Positions 1 through 11,131 are shown, counted from the first letter of the stretch. The stretch: 64,000 nucleotides of DNA from Aspidiotus rigidus (GCA_035079385.1 JAVHKY010000003.1:19503001-19567000); one strand, 5' to 3'. Notes: generated by a model not told the origin, from the letters alone. Program-made: numbers and translations.

Positions 1-935
1 ATAAAGTTCGGAACAAATTACCTACGGAACGATGTGTATGAATGCCGAAAGAATATTCTAGATCTTGTCGTTTTGTCAATTGTCGAAGCGGTTAGAACAG
101 CTTAGACACTTACTATTGTAGATAAAGTATACCTACTATCGAGGAAACTAACGTTCGAAGAGCATTTTTGGACAATTTAGTCTCATATTTACTATCGCAC
201 TGTTTTACCATGTAGTCTATAACTTTGAACAGGTGACATGACTGATAATGTGCCTACTGCCAGAGTTATCGAAACAAGGGAGAGAGAGCCACGCAGAAAA
301 CTATTTTATTCGTTATATCCCTTTACTGCTTTACATGCGAACTCACTTTTTTTTTTGGTGAACCTCTACACTTCCGCTCCTCCGATATCTTTGTGTCATA
401 CACATTCGTTCCTATCAAATACAACGCGTGAATAGGAAAACGGAAAATATTGCTATGAAATTTAGAAAAAAAAAAGTACATAAACATTTCCAACACATGT
501 AATTTACATCAACTACGTAGAAAAAGTATTAGTATTGTACGGTACTGACTATTTACATTTTAATTTATGCAAAATATTATTTACAACGTACATGCAGCAA
601 GTAGGTACCTCTCAAATAATCGAATGAGATCCGACCTTGATTGCACAATCCTCCGAATTTATTGCAGATTTGTAGGAGTATAGCTTACTAAAAACAGCAA
701 TATGAAAATTTCCATTCAAATTTCGATAAAGATTATCACTTTTGCTTTTGAATTTTGCATTGGCAGCTAAAACCAATTTGACTATTATTAATAAGTTTTC
801 TCTTTGTTTGTATAGTTACGACATTCCAAATTTTGTCCAAGTTTTATTTTACTCATATTAAGGGTGATGAATTGTAAGTAGAGCACTGAAAATTAAGAAG
901 ACTCTAACTGTACAATTCTCCTTTATTAGTTAGCG
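1..935. other. AT-rich sequence, no gene recognised
   Basis: I see no domain, splice-framed exon or repeat end that I can support here. One short open frame (238-435) has low-complexity composition and no homology that I recognise. The stretch ends at the target-site duplication of the LINE that follows. Confidence 0.6.
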
Positions 936-962
936 TATACAAGGAGTCTCTCCTATGGTAAA

Positions 963-2450
963 CCAACGCACTGCCCCAGCGATCCTGACAAAATACCAGA
1001 CTGCATTGACTTTTTCATCACGACAGCAGGCCTGTCTTCAGATCACTCGCCACTTATCCTAACAGTTAGCAATTCCATTATACGCAAACAGATGGCTCCT
1101 AAACTTACTAACAAACATACAGACTGGGATGCTTTTCGTGACGGTGTGAATAATAATGTTAACCTTCGCATAAGGCTGAAATCGCCACACCAACTAGAGG
1201 CAGCAGTTGATTCCTTCACCAAACTGCTCCAACGTGAATCCAAATTGGCCACACCCACGAATTCACAAGGACAACACTATCATGTGTGCTATCCCAAGGA
1301 AATCCTGGCGCTGGCAGCGTCGCGCAACCCTCTGCACAAGCAAGCATTTAATAATCTCTGTAAACTGGTCAAAACACGTATCTGTGAGCACAACAATGAT
1401 TCCTTCAACCACTTTGTAACCATTCTGGGAGTCACAGAAGCCACTGATTACTCACTCTGGAAGGTAGCTCGTTCGTTTAATAAACCATCAGACTACATTT
1501 CCCCATTGAAACATCCATTGGGCAAGAACGGATAAAGAGAAAGCTAAAGTCTACGCCGAGCACCTTGAGCAAAGATTCCAACCTAATGATATTGTCACCG
1601 ATATCTCTTCTGACCTCTGCCTAGCAGAGGAGCAGATAGTTGACTTATTTTCTCCGAGAGAAATCAAAACTATGATTAAATCCTAAGAAAGCACCTGGGC
1701 ACGATCAAATTTCGGCTCGTATTCTACTAGAGCTGCCACGCAAAGGCCTGGTAATGCTGACCTACTTATATAATGCAGTTCTGAGACTGCAATATGTACC
1801 AAAACGGTGGAAGTTGGCGAGAATAATCATGATTCTTAAAGAGGGTAAACCGCCAGAAATACCCAGCTCGTATCGTCCAATATCCCTGCTTTCAGTTCTT
1901 TCTAAACTATTGAGACGTTAACTGGGAATAGTCATAAAGAGGAACCTAATCCCAGACCACCAGTTTGGATTCAGAAACAGGCACTCTACCATTGAACAGG
2001 TCCATCGTGTTGGAGCAGCAATTAGAAAGGCATTACAAGAAAAAAAGTTTTGCCCATCCGTATTTCTGATGTTAGTCAAGCCTTTGACCGAGTTTGGATC
2101 CCCGGACTTCTCCACAAAATCAGCAAACACTTTCCAACTTGTCATGTGCAAATTTTATCATCTTACCTTAGCGACAGAAGATTCTATGTTCACTATGGAG
2201 AAGCTGACTCTTCTGACAAGCCGATAGCAGCGGGTGTACCACAGGGCAGTGTTCTTGGTCCCCTGCTGTATCTACTATACACTGCAAACATGCCAGAGCT
2301 AGATGACTCCACACCAGCCACATTTGCAGACGACACCGCTATACTTGCTATGTATGAAGACTACCCTACTGCAGTCACCAATTTGCAGAGAGCTGTCAAC
2401 AAAGTTGAGGAATGGACCACCAGATGGAAAATCCAAACTAACGCATCCAA
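963..2450 (+). pseudogene. LINE endonuclease C-terminus, linker and reverse transcriptase (broken)
   Basis: Remnant of LINE ORF2, which nicks target DNA and copies the element RNA into it. The frame is open from about 963 to a stop at 1535, covering the endonuclease SDHSPL motif and the region before the RT. It then shifts frame: PKKAPGHDQI (about 1685), SYRPISLLSVLSKL (about 1870), DHQFGFRNRHST (about 1960) and DVSQAFDRVW (about 2065) are standard RT blocks. GVPQGSVLGPLLY (about 2235) and the catalytic FADD box at 2323-2334 follow in the open frame 2050-2466. At least two frameshifts and an in-frame stop near 1920 disable it. RT coding breaks at 2450, where an inserted element starts, and resumes after 3217. 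Confidence 0.88.
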
Positions 2451-3204
2451 TTTAAGAATTAATTAATTTGTCAGGACGGATTATATAATTAGAAGGTCGA
2501 ATATGTCCGGCACTGCCGTCCAAAATTTGAAGAAAAAAATAAACAAATAAATGATTTATTTATTCACGTTATAACCCTTGATCAGGGCATTTTTTAATGA
2601 AATTGAACTACGTGGCCAAATTAATTCCTAATTGTACCACCCGCCCACCTATTTACAGAACAATGAAAAAAAGTAGACAAATACAGTAATACCATCCGCC
2701 CACCTCTTTACAGAACAGAGAGAAAAGAAATAGACAAACGTAGACTAGTAATACCTAGTCATGTTAGAACAGGCTCAAATTCTGATAAAAATCGACAGAT
2801 CTATCGTACGGTAGGTACTTGCAAATAGACAAAGACGAACAGTATTCTTTCGTCTTTCGTAAAACACGACCATAGAAATATTGAACAAACAAAGCATTTG
2901 CACTGATTGATAACTGATAGGGGAAGTGAAGAGGTTATCTTTCTTATTTGTTAATTATATACCAAAAGATAGCATGTTTATTAATTTTTTTGCGTTTTCT
3001 TCAAATTTTACGAATGGAATTTTGTGGCCAAAATTTTAAAACTGGGTGGCCATTGGCCACACAACTCTTACTTAAAAAATGCCCTGCCCTTAATAATAAT
3101 AGTTGTACTATCGAAACGTCGGGTTTTTAATAAATAAATAAATCATTTATTTGTTTATTTTTTTCTTCAAATTTTGGACGGCAGTGCCGGACATATTTGA
3201 CCTT
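2451..3204. mobile_element. Inverted-repeat DNA element inserted in the LINE
   Basis: Arms of about 77 bp at 2490-2566 and 3130-3207 are near-perfect reverse complements (starting TAGAAGGTCRAATATGTCCG). A weaker second inverted block follows inside, around GGGCATTTTTTAA at 2585 and its complement at 3073. The LINE 13-mer CTAACGCATCCAA is present on both sides (2438-2450 and 3205-3217), so it is probably the target duplication. A 38-bp stretch (2451-2488) lies between the left duplication and the left arm and is not matched on the right, so the exact left end is uncertain. No transposase is visible; this is a non-autonomous element of unknown superfamily. Confidence 0.75.
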
Positions 3205-3216
3205 CTAACGCATCCA

Positions 3217-3747
3217 AGACTGTCCGTATTGACTTTGCCCTTAGAAATCATGGATATGATCCCACATATATAAATGATGAACCTGTACAGCGGGCTGACT
3301 GCACCCGATATTTAGGCTTACACTTGGAATTGGAAAGCGCACATAATCAAGAAGAGAGAGCAACTCAAACTCCGCTTTCGCAGGTTCTGGATGCTCAGAG
3401 CTAAGAATTGGCTATCACTCTGGAATAAAAGGCTACTATATGTCATGATCCTTCGCCCCATTTGGACGTATGGAATACCATTATGGGGCTCGGTAGCAAG
3501 TAGCAACATAAAAATTTTACAGCGATTCCAAAACAACGCACTCCGTAAAATCACAGGAGCACCGTGGTATATTACAAACCAGCAGTTGCACGAAGACCTG
3601 GCTCTGGAAACTGTCCAGCAAATCGTATCAAAAGCCACGACAAAGTACATCAAACGACTCTACGGCCACCCAAACATAGAGGCACTTCAGCTACTGAAAC
3701 AACCTACCCAACGACTAAAGCGTAAGCCCATAGCGGGCATTGAATAG
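3217..3747 (+). pseudogene. C-terminal part of the jockey-like LINE ORF2
   Basis: Continues the LINE after the inserted element. The frame SKTVRIDFALRNHG (about 3213-3255) joins the RT part ending at 2450. From 3391 an open frame gives LSLWNKRLLYVMILRPIWTY, then GIPLWGSVASSNIKILQRFQ and GAPWYITNQQLHEDL, the block typical of the C-terminus of jockey-clade ORF2 proteins. The first segment and the 3391-3747 frame are not in the same frame, so there is a frameshift near 3300-3390. The 3' UTR and A/TA-rich tail follow to 3936. Confidence 0.85.
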
Positions 3748-3954
3748 TTACTTGTACTCAAGGCACACTCGCTGCTAGCAATTCATCTCCTAATATTAAG
3801 TTGTAGTATAATAGTGGTTGCACTATTAGCTAAGTAAAGTTAACTATGCCAGATCTCCCCTACCTATATGTAAATGCCACTAGGCAGTTCATGTATGATC
3901 TATTACATAACAAAAAAAAAAATATATATATATATATATACAAGGAGTACTTTT

Positions 3955-5185
3955 GGGTGTTACCCCACCATCAGTTGAATCGCTGCTGAAGAATTTTGGT
4001 TTTTATAGTTTACCACTGTAATTTGATTGGCTACAACGATACTGCGTCTTGATTGGTTCATCCAGCTATGTGCTAGATTTCTATTGGCTACTAGGTTTGC
4101 TGTCATCTTGTTGGTCGCTTCTGTTCTGCCTGCCTTGTCCAATCACCAAGCCGAATAATCTATCATTGTCAAACGTGATTCGAAAGTTTGGCTTTTCACC
4201 TCTTTGCCTTGGCAGCCTCCATCTCTTCCCAGAATTTTCTTCTCTTCCTGTGGTTTTCTACATGTACGACATCAAGTATTCCTTTACCATTAGGCTGTTC
4301 TCTATTGCAGAATTTGCCAAACAACGTGACTTGCCATCTTCTTTTTCCCTTGATGTTTTGTGCTTTTTCGCACTCAACTTTTCTCCTAATTTTCCCAATG
4401 TAATTGCTTTCGAGGCATTCCTCGCAACTGAGCTTATACATTCCGCTCAAGCTTTCCTTGACATTTTCCTCTGTCTGGTCGTTGCTCATTCTCTTCTGTA
4501 AGGGTGTGGGTTGTTGTGGATGCTCACATTCACACCATACAACGCCCTTATGACCTTGTTTGTGTACTTTTGTATGTATTCTGCTGATCCGGAGTACTTT
4601 CCCACTGTGCTATCTTGGATTCCCTTCTTTTCTTTCATTTTCCCATGGACTCCCTCATCCACGCCTCTAGAACAGCCGTCGGCTACTGCGATTCATTTTA
4701 CTATTTTAATTTCTCTCCTTTTCTATTTCAGGAAAGAGTCGATTTCTCGGTAACAAAAGTTCTGAATCGCCGTCAAATTATGCGTGGCGTGGTAGGACTC
4801 GTTTGGGATGATGGTATCAGTGTTCATTTGCTTTCTGTGGATTTTGTATCTCCAGTGTGAGTCTTAGGTCCTAATAGTTGATGGTCTGATTGCATTTTTC
4901 CACTGCTAATTCGATGCTCTTATTCATCGCATTTGTTTCTTAAAGGAATTGGTCCATTTGTTTATTAGTGTCTGAACACTCTATCAAGATATCATTTGAT
5001 CGAGTTTTTGAATTTGCTGCCTTTCAATATCTTTTCTTCCATGTCTTTCATGAATATCTCCGTCAATATCTGTAACAGCGGTGATCCCGCTGTTAGACCT
5101 TTTTCCGGGCTGTAGAACTTCGTTATTGAATCGGCAGTAGTTCTGGTCTACAATCGCTTCCACTATTAATAGGAGATCTGTTTCT
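3955..5185 (-). pseudogene. Degenerate Penelope-like element (RT palm to GIY-YIG)
   Basis: Read on the minus strand from 5185 down. QNYCRFNNEVLQPGKGLTAG and the following SPLLQILTEIFMKDMEEKIL (about 5160-5020) form the RT block around the G-L-x-x-G-S-P-L motif of Penelope-like RTs. Further on, YKIHRKQMNTDTIIPNESYH (about 4840-4780) corresponds to the IYRKPTxTDxIIPxxSxHP block found after the catalytic box in this group. At 4489-4196 a frame holds SGMYKLSCEECLESNYIGKI, the start of a GIY-YIG endonuclease domain, then diverges. Multiple frameshifts separate these pieces. This lineage differs from the PLEs elsewhere in the window, which read IYRKDTSTDITVHGRSF at the same place. Confidence 0.72.
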
Positions 5186-5262
5186 GGGGGGTTATTTTGA
5201 AAAACTCGCTGTGCGCCATGTGATGTCCGGCAAAAACTTATATCTTTCAAGCCATAATAGGT
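5185..5262 (-). repeat. Fragment of the minisatellite-bearing GGGAACC element
   Basis: GGGGGGTTATTTTGAAAAACTC followed by a GTGCGCC-rich stretch and CCGGCAAAAACTTA matches the conserved block beside one end of the element family seen complete at 61,794-62,218. It directly abuts the broken RT end of the preceding Penelope-like element, so it may mark the breakpoint. Confidence 0.55.
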
Positions 5263-7460
5263 GACAGCAAAGGGACTCTTTATTGTACTTATGTTTGGAT
5301 AGGGACTTGGAAAAATGTTCTAGCGAAACCAAAATTAAGAATGATTATTTTTAATTTGCTCGATCCAGCTACCAGTTGAGACAAAAGAATTTTCAATATA
5401 GCGGATAAAGGCACAATAAAGACATCAACCAGCTTAAACCTCCTTGTGACGTCATCAGCTTCCTTGACGTCTAGTATACATATTTTGAGCTAACAAGCTT
5501 TTCTGTACTCACTCACTCCGCTCGTCCGCTCTCATTCTTGGTCTGGTATAATAAGCTAACTATTCTGGGTCAAATGAAAGATTCTTCGCAAATTTTCTAG
5601 GGCCAAGTCAGACTTGGATTCGCAGCTTTCCAATAGAGTTGAACCAGCTGACACACGGCTGGTGTGCCGATGCCGGTAAAGACATTGAAAAGTGGAAACC
5701 CAGGCTCAAATATGTGAATTTTCGATAGCTGATAAAGGCACAGTAAAGACATCAACCAGTTTAAACCTCCATTTGACGTCATCACCATCCGTGACGTCAT
5801 TAGTTTATGACTTCTTCATCTATGAGGCTACAGAGGTACTGAGGACGTAGAAAGGCCTAAAGATGTAGGACCAAACTTCGGTCTTCTCAACATTGTATAT
5901 CATTTACATCCGGGCACGTCGCGTCGGCAGTTCCTCGAAGAAGCAAAAAAAGTTGGAAATTGTAAATTTGTTATAGCTTATACCTCCCCGATATCGCTTA
6001 TTTTCCTACGTCACTCACTCTTGCAGTGCATAGCTGGTGATTTTTTGACATTTACATGTCTTCGGGCTGTGGTCAATTCGAAATCTGTGTGACGCTGCAC
6101 TTTATGACGTCATCAATGATCTTGACCGGAAAAGTGTTGACCCTGAGCTTTCATTAAACTAGGCCTAATAGACAGCACACTAGGCTTATAAACTAGGCTG
6201 CTACAGTAGATTTAGCCTTCATTATATAGGCTTAGTATTCACTATACTAGCCTTATGCTAGACTAAGAAAGGGGGCGAACAAGGGGAGTGAGTGAGGCCC
6301 CAAAACTAGTTAACCTAAAATACTAGACTTATACTAGGTTATTAGGTATATAGATCATAATCATTTCAATCGTTTTGGAAACTTGAAAAATATCGGAAAT
6401 ACATTGTTTTGCCTAAACAAAATCTCTAATTATGAGTATACGCTCCTATGCAAGAAATTGATATCGTCACCAGGAATAAATTATCAAAAACAAATTGATA
6501 ATATACGGGGTGGAGAACTAAAGAAAATATTTTGACCGTAGTTACGATAAAATCGGAAAGAATTTCTTGATCGATAAGACGTTACGCGAAGCGATCAATA
6601 GCATGAAAACTCTTTGGATTTTTTTTACAATTATTATTGCACTTCTGTAGATGGTTCGACAAAATAAGACACTATATATCTTATCGAATAGTGAAGTAAA
6701 AGTTGTATACCAATTAAAGAAGAAAAAATTTGCTCATTACGTACACTTCCTCCGAACCAAAGTGGAGCCGTGTTCGAACATACATACGAGTAATTATTGC
6801 AGATGGTAGAGCGTAAGCTAGGTAGGCCTGAGCCGAATGACAGGGCGAGTCCAACTTCGTCATGTGTTCCTCCATTAGAAAAGATTGCGCTGATAATCGT
6901 CAACATTTATCTACCTTTGTTGCAATAAATACCAATGTCCAGCCTATGAGTTACAACTTACCTACCTCCAAGCGCATCTGTCTCGATTATCTCTTCATTT
7001 TATCGTTTTTTTATAAGAAGTAACAGTAATATAAAAATAACGCGCTATTCGTACGTATTTGTACGTATTTAATAAAACGAACACTTCTTGCGCGTATAAT
7101 TCTCTTAAGAAAAGCATTTATGTACCTATAATTCTACGCATTTGTGCCTGACACGGGAACGTTATATGATAATATTATGTTCTTTAATTTTATTCATATT
7201 GAAGGATCTTATTTTAGCCTTTATTTGAAATATTTGGCTTTCAACACGGCTCAAGCCTCACTTGCAGGAACTTTCTCTCTTGAGGCCACACGTTCTCTTT
7301 CCACCAAGCCTTTACGAAACAAGTTCAATCGGTTTTGTACTTTCAAGCGCAAAATGTAATTCAATCGACCTGTAGATTAGATCTTGATACGTTTACTAAT
7401 ATAACTATGAAGAGGTCGCGGTTCCTCGAAATTTTCTCAGTCTCTATAAAGTAATCGACC
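5262..7460. repeat. Old interspersed repeats with TGACGTCA motifs; no gene
   Basis: Two related blocks, 5404-5478 and 5712-5800, share the order AAAGGCACARTAAAGACATC, AACCAG, TTTAAACCTCC, then TGACGTCATCA. The same block occurs inverted at about 19,345-19,425 and 34,455-34,530. From 6150 to 6350 there are many copies of CTAGGCTTATA-like words. Frames such as 6634-6906 (minus) and 7144-7359 (plus) show no domain. I see no gene. Confidence 0.5.
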
Positions 7461-7639
7461 CTATCGATTTGGGCCTAATATCGATATATTCAAAAGAATG
7501 GATCTAATATATGTACCCTGTCTACGGAAACCCGGCTTAGCCAAAGGTGCGAGGGTTTTTGTAGACCGGGTCACATTATTATTAATAATTCTTATTTTAT
7601 ACTGGCTCCGCTCATTCACTCCGTTCTCAGCATAGTATA

Positions 7640-7835
7640 AGCAGGAATGTCCAGCTAAAGCCAGCCAAACGTAAGCCAAAAGCTTAACCAATGTTGTGAC
7701 CATTTTTTGCGGAAGCCAAAAGTAAGGTGGGGTGCCGGCTCCCAATAGAGCCAAAGGAGCTGCTCCGCTCCCAATTTTTGATGAAAAAAGAGCCGGGAGT
7801 TGGCTCGGCTCTTTGTTTTTGGGAGCTAAGACCGG
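7640..7835 (-). repeat. GAGCC-rich repeat at the break of a PLE half
   Basis: Contains AGCCAA-rich sequence, then a palindromic GGAGCTGCTCCGCTCCC / GAGCCGGGAGTTGGCTCGG area and GCTCTTTGTTTTTGGGAGCT. The reverse complement matches 12,885-12,960. Both copies sit exactly where a Penelope-like coding sequence breaks off. Confidence 0.6.
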
Positions 7836-8700
7836 AGCATATTAGGAAAAAGCCCAATGACATCAAACGAGCACAAAATTGAACCTGGAGGAAGGTATAT
7901 GTCCTTCAATTTTTCAGCCAGGGCGCTCGAATTCTTAACTGAATAGGGAGACTCCACCTCCACACGAGCTTTAAACCATCTATCCAGGAACTTGGCGAGA
8001 GAGTAGGTGGGGGAGGAAACATACGAAACAACCGGCCGCATCGGTAAATTTTCTTTGTGTACCTTCGGCAAACCGTAAAGGGGGGAGGAACTGGATTCGG
8101 TTCCAAAATGGCTTTCTTAACAGCGTGGCTCTTAATGATAACCTCATTACCATTATTAAGTTTTCTTGCCTCTTTAACGAATTTTGGAAAATCAAAAAGA
8201 GGTTCCTCCTTGGCCCCACATTGGCCAAGCACCTCGTAAACCTTAGAAACGTAGGAAGCCTTGTCCATAACTACGACAGCATTCTTTTTGTCAGCTTTAG
8301 TAATAACTAGCTTTTCCTCCCTAATCTTCCTCCTCAAACCTATGAACAACTTACTCCCTGCATCACTTATGCGGCGGTATTGCGAACCATTTCGGCACAT
8401 TTTTTCTGGGTATTTACCCCAGGTCCAATCTCTACTGCTAAATCAGCCACAACGTTAGCTCAAGTCTCCTGATTTTTTAGAGGGGGAAGCCCGAATTTCA
8501 ATCCCTTCTCCAGAAGTGTCAACTCATTACGGTTAAACTCCGTTTTGCTAAGATTTATGACACGTGGCTGAAATTGTTGGATAATATCATCGTCACCTCG
8601 ATCTAATTCGCCATCCCTAACCTTAGGTAGCAAGTTACGTGACACAGAAAGTCGAGGCAAATTGTTCTCGGGGAAATTTCATCGGGCTAATGTCGGTAAA
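7836..8700 (-). pseudogene. Penelope-like element, N-terminal half (to RT motif A)
   Basis: Minus-strand PLE fragment. VINLSKTEFNRNELTLLEKG (about 8555-8495) is the N-terminal signature of PLE proteins. LVITKADKKNAVVVMDKASY (about 8310-8250) and PMRPVVSYVSSPTYSLAKFL (about 8045-7985) are the following RT blocks. The coding ends at CSFDVIGLFPN (about 7880-7845), which includes RT motif A, and stops at the GAGCC-rich repeat. The two overlapping frames (8400-7906 and 8071-7826) show a frameshift near 8060. The missing part, starting at the next residues, is found inverted at 12,966 on the plus strand, so this looks like one half of a split element. It is not functional. Confidence 0.82.
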
Positions 8701-9100
8701 CCCGATGACTGATGCCGTCATAAAGCGTCACGTTACGTAGATTCTCTTTGACCACCATCCCGGACCAGTATAGTGAAGGCTAAACTTACTAAGCAAACTA
8801 GTTAGTATAGGCCAAGTATTCTGTATATTAGGCCTTGTATAATGAAAGCTAAAGGTCAACATTTTTTCAAGTCTCTAAAGTAAGTCAAGGTCACCCTCAG
8901 CCCAAAGACATGTACGGGTCAATAATGCAGGTTTTAAGCGGCCGTGGCTGCTTCCACAAGTACTTTCTCGAGTAGGCGTGGAGCCGTGGGACGGGCAAGC
9001 TCTGTCGGTCACTGCAAGAGATTGGAGTCGATAAAGCACTTGCTCCGAGTAGTCTGGTAGCTACCAGCATAGGACCAGGTGTCTGCATTTATAGCCACAC
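8701..9100. other. No gene seen
   Basis: Upstream flank of the PLE fragment, then AT-rich sequence with CTAGGCC/ATTAGGCCTTGTATA words like those at 6150-6350. Nothing coding is supported. Confidence 0.5.
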
Positions 9101-9430
9101 TGCCGTACAAAGTTAAATTGACGTATGTGCGATAACAACGATCACCGAGACGAGGCGTTCGGATCAATGGCCTGTGTTAATATTGGTAACGAAACTTCGT
9201 ATTCACGCACCACTACTATCACAGTCGATTGGATTTTTTTGACGTGTATGCATCGCGAGGTGAAAAATGTACCGTATCTGATGAGCGCTTACCGAAGATA
9301 ATTATTATGATCATTACATTCTGCGTTGAAAATTGCTAACTTAAGCGATCTTAATACCTTTCGAACACATTTGTATATTCTTTTTGATACTTTTCAGTGA
9401 TCGTTGTTGTCAATTTAACTTTGTACGGCA
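9101..9430. mobile_element. 330-bp inverted-repeat element (TGCCGTACAAAGTTRAATT termini)
   Basis: The left end TGCCGTACAAAGTTAAATTG (9101) is repeated in inverse orientation at the right end (9391-9430), including the internal ACAACGATCAC block. No coding frame is contained. The same terminal sequence recurs in the small element at 11,986-12,090, which supports a family of non-autonomous DNA elements. The target duplication is not obvious. Confidence 0.72.
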
Positions 9431-10618
9431 GCACAGTCACGGAATAGAATAGGTAAATACAGAGCCACTCGCCACCTGTGTACTGAACACGTACAGACGA
9501 TGCTCTGCAGGAAGATGCTGGAAGAAGGTCAATCATAGGGATATGAAGACAGAGGAAGAAGAGACTCCAAAAGCAATTCATTCCTAAGTTGTATTTGGTG
9601 AGTGTGCTGAAGTTTGTGTGCCTGGAGGCACGGCAGTATCAAGGTAAATTTCTAAGTAGTTCGAGAGCGAAAAATGTCTGTTTTAGTCTCCCACAATCGC
9701 AGGCCAACCACTCGTTTGTTTGGGAAAGAGAAGTACGGGTACAAAAAGGTCGAACGCTTCTCTTTCTTGCAAAAAAAAATAAGTAATCTGCGCATGGGCA
9801 CTACCTCTCGAAGTACAATACTGCGAGAAAAGTATTATTTTTTCCATATGTATTGACTCCAGACTTTAGATCGTCATTTACTTTTATGTAACTTCGAAAA
9901 GGAGAAAATCGAATGAACGACAAATTATTTGTATGACCTCCGTGATGAACTTACGGTTCTCACAGTACAATGTCATTCTTCATGCAAGTATTTTCTACGA
10001 GATAGACTCTTTTATTTTATTCTGCCGTTTTGTCGCTATAGCAAATGGTGTTTACGTCGTGTTTGACTTTTACCTTCTAATTAATTATTCCTCGCGTAGA
10101 GCGATTTTTCTCAACTAGATTGATGTAGGTATCCATGCAGTATTGTTCCTACATGCATCTCCTATCACCTTCTACAATCGTGTAAACGTCGGTAATGAAA
10201 TTCAGAAGCGCACTAGCGAAGCGAAAGAATTAATTTTATTCATTGATCGATGGACATTTACTCAATGTTGAACTAATTTGAGATTTTAATGCGGACATAT
10301 CTATCTTTAATACGCGTATTACCTTCTACATATATGTACAATGCTCTTAATTGTTAGTCCGATCGCATAGCAACAATTAACCTTTTTTTTTCCCTTTTTA
10401 CATGGAGTTTGATAGTGAATTTCCGAGACGACAGCCAGTCCTCTCTATACCGAGTGAGCGAAAGACAGCGTCTCGGTGTAGGCTGTACGCGAAAGAGTAC
10501 GTACTCTTCACACAAAACTAATATAATAAAATTAAATATATCCGAGAACTAAGACGACTGTTATTTAAGTGTAGGATCTCGAGGAATCGATCGAGAAAAA
10601 GGAAAAAAAAAAAAGTGG
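9431..10618. other. No gene seen
   Basis: AT-rich sequence with short open frames that lack recognisable domains. No repeat end, microsatellite over 30 bp or RNA gene was identified. Confidence 0.5.
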
Positions 10619-11131
10619 TCATTGTTTCAATATTCTATATATGGTCAGATGTCCAGCGAGCAAAACTCGTAGGCGGTCGGTGTACCACAACTTGTAAGTA
10701 GAGAATGCGATTGTGATTGATGCGCAACTAGCTTTCGCTTTAGTCTTTTGCCGCGAAAGTATCGCTGTTCTCATCGGTATGTTTTCGAAGTTTGTACGGT
10801 ATACTCTATAGCTTCTCTCACGTTTTATTGCTATTCGGAAAGTTCTCTTACCGGATTCACTGCGCTGCGAGACATTGTCGGAATTTCCTATCGCTCGTTT
10901 GAAATCGTTATCACCGAGAATGATGATTACGATACGTAAGCGTTTACACAATTCGTTTTTCAAGAGCGACGATAACATCCACATTATCCCTGTCGTAAGG
11001 TCTTTGACGAGCTTTCTACTTTCTTGCTGTAGCCCAGTCATATGAGGAAATGTTGTGTGAATAAATAGGAGACAGCTGAAAATTGGCATACATATGTCAA
11101 TTATCACCTCATACAACATACTAAAAGTCAC
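10619..11131 (-). CDS. Unrecognised 170-codon open frame, possible receptor-like exon
   Basis: The longest frame in this stretch that is not explained by a transposon. The first part, read from 11,131, is hydrophobic with an intervening charged stretch (VIIDICMPIFSCLLFIHTTF, then LQQESRKLVKDL). This vaguely recalls late transmembrane segments of insect chemoreceptors, but I cannot match it reliably. An AG acceptor-like TTTTCAG lies at about 11,085 on the minus strand, and several GT sites could end an exon. The downstream half is basic and looks less protein-like. The plus strand over 10,742-10,935 also has an open frame ending at a GTAAGC, so the coding strand is undecided. Chance open frame is a real alternative. 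Confidence 0.18.
   Translation of the reverse strand: MTFSMLYEVIIDICMPIFSCLLFIHTTFPHMTGLQQESRKLVKDLTTGIMWMLSSLLKNELCKRLRIVIIILGDNDFKRAIGNSDNVSQRSESGKRTFRIAIKRERSYRVYRTNFENIPMRTAILSRQKTKAKASCASITIAFSTYKLWYTDRLRVLLAGHLTIYRILKQ

Larger units (their letters stand above)
936..3948 (+). mobile_element. 5'-truncated jockey-clade LINE with 12-bp target-site duplication
   Basis: Non-LTR retrotransposon read on the plus strand. The 12-mer TATACAAGGAGT occurs at 936-947 and again at 3937-3948, exactly bracketing the element, so this is a target-site duplication. The element enters in the C-terminal part of the endonuclease domain (LSSDHSPL, near 1035), passes through a reverse transcriptase and ends in an A-rich/(TA)n tail at about 3910-3936. 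ORF1 and most of the endonuclease are missing, the usual result of incomplete target-primed reverse transcription. The body is interrupted at about 2451-3204 by an inverted-repeat element. Frameshifts and stops mean it is dead. Jockey assignment rests on the RT and the C-terminal IWTYGIPLWG-type block; a related clade is possible. Confidence 0.9.

Noticed and set aside
4049..4501. 150-codon plus-strand frame with hydrophobic character
   Set aside because: It is antisense to the GIY-YIG region of the Penelope-like relic, whose motifs support the minus strand.
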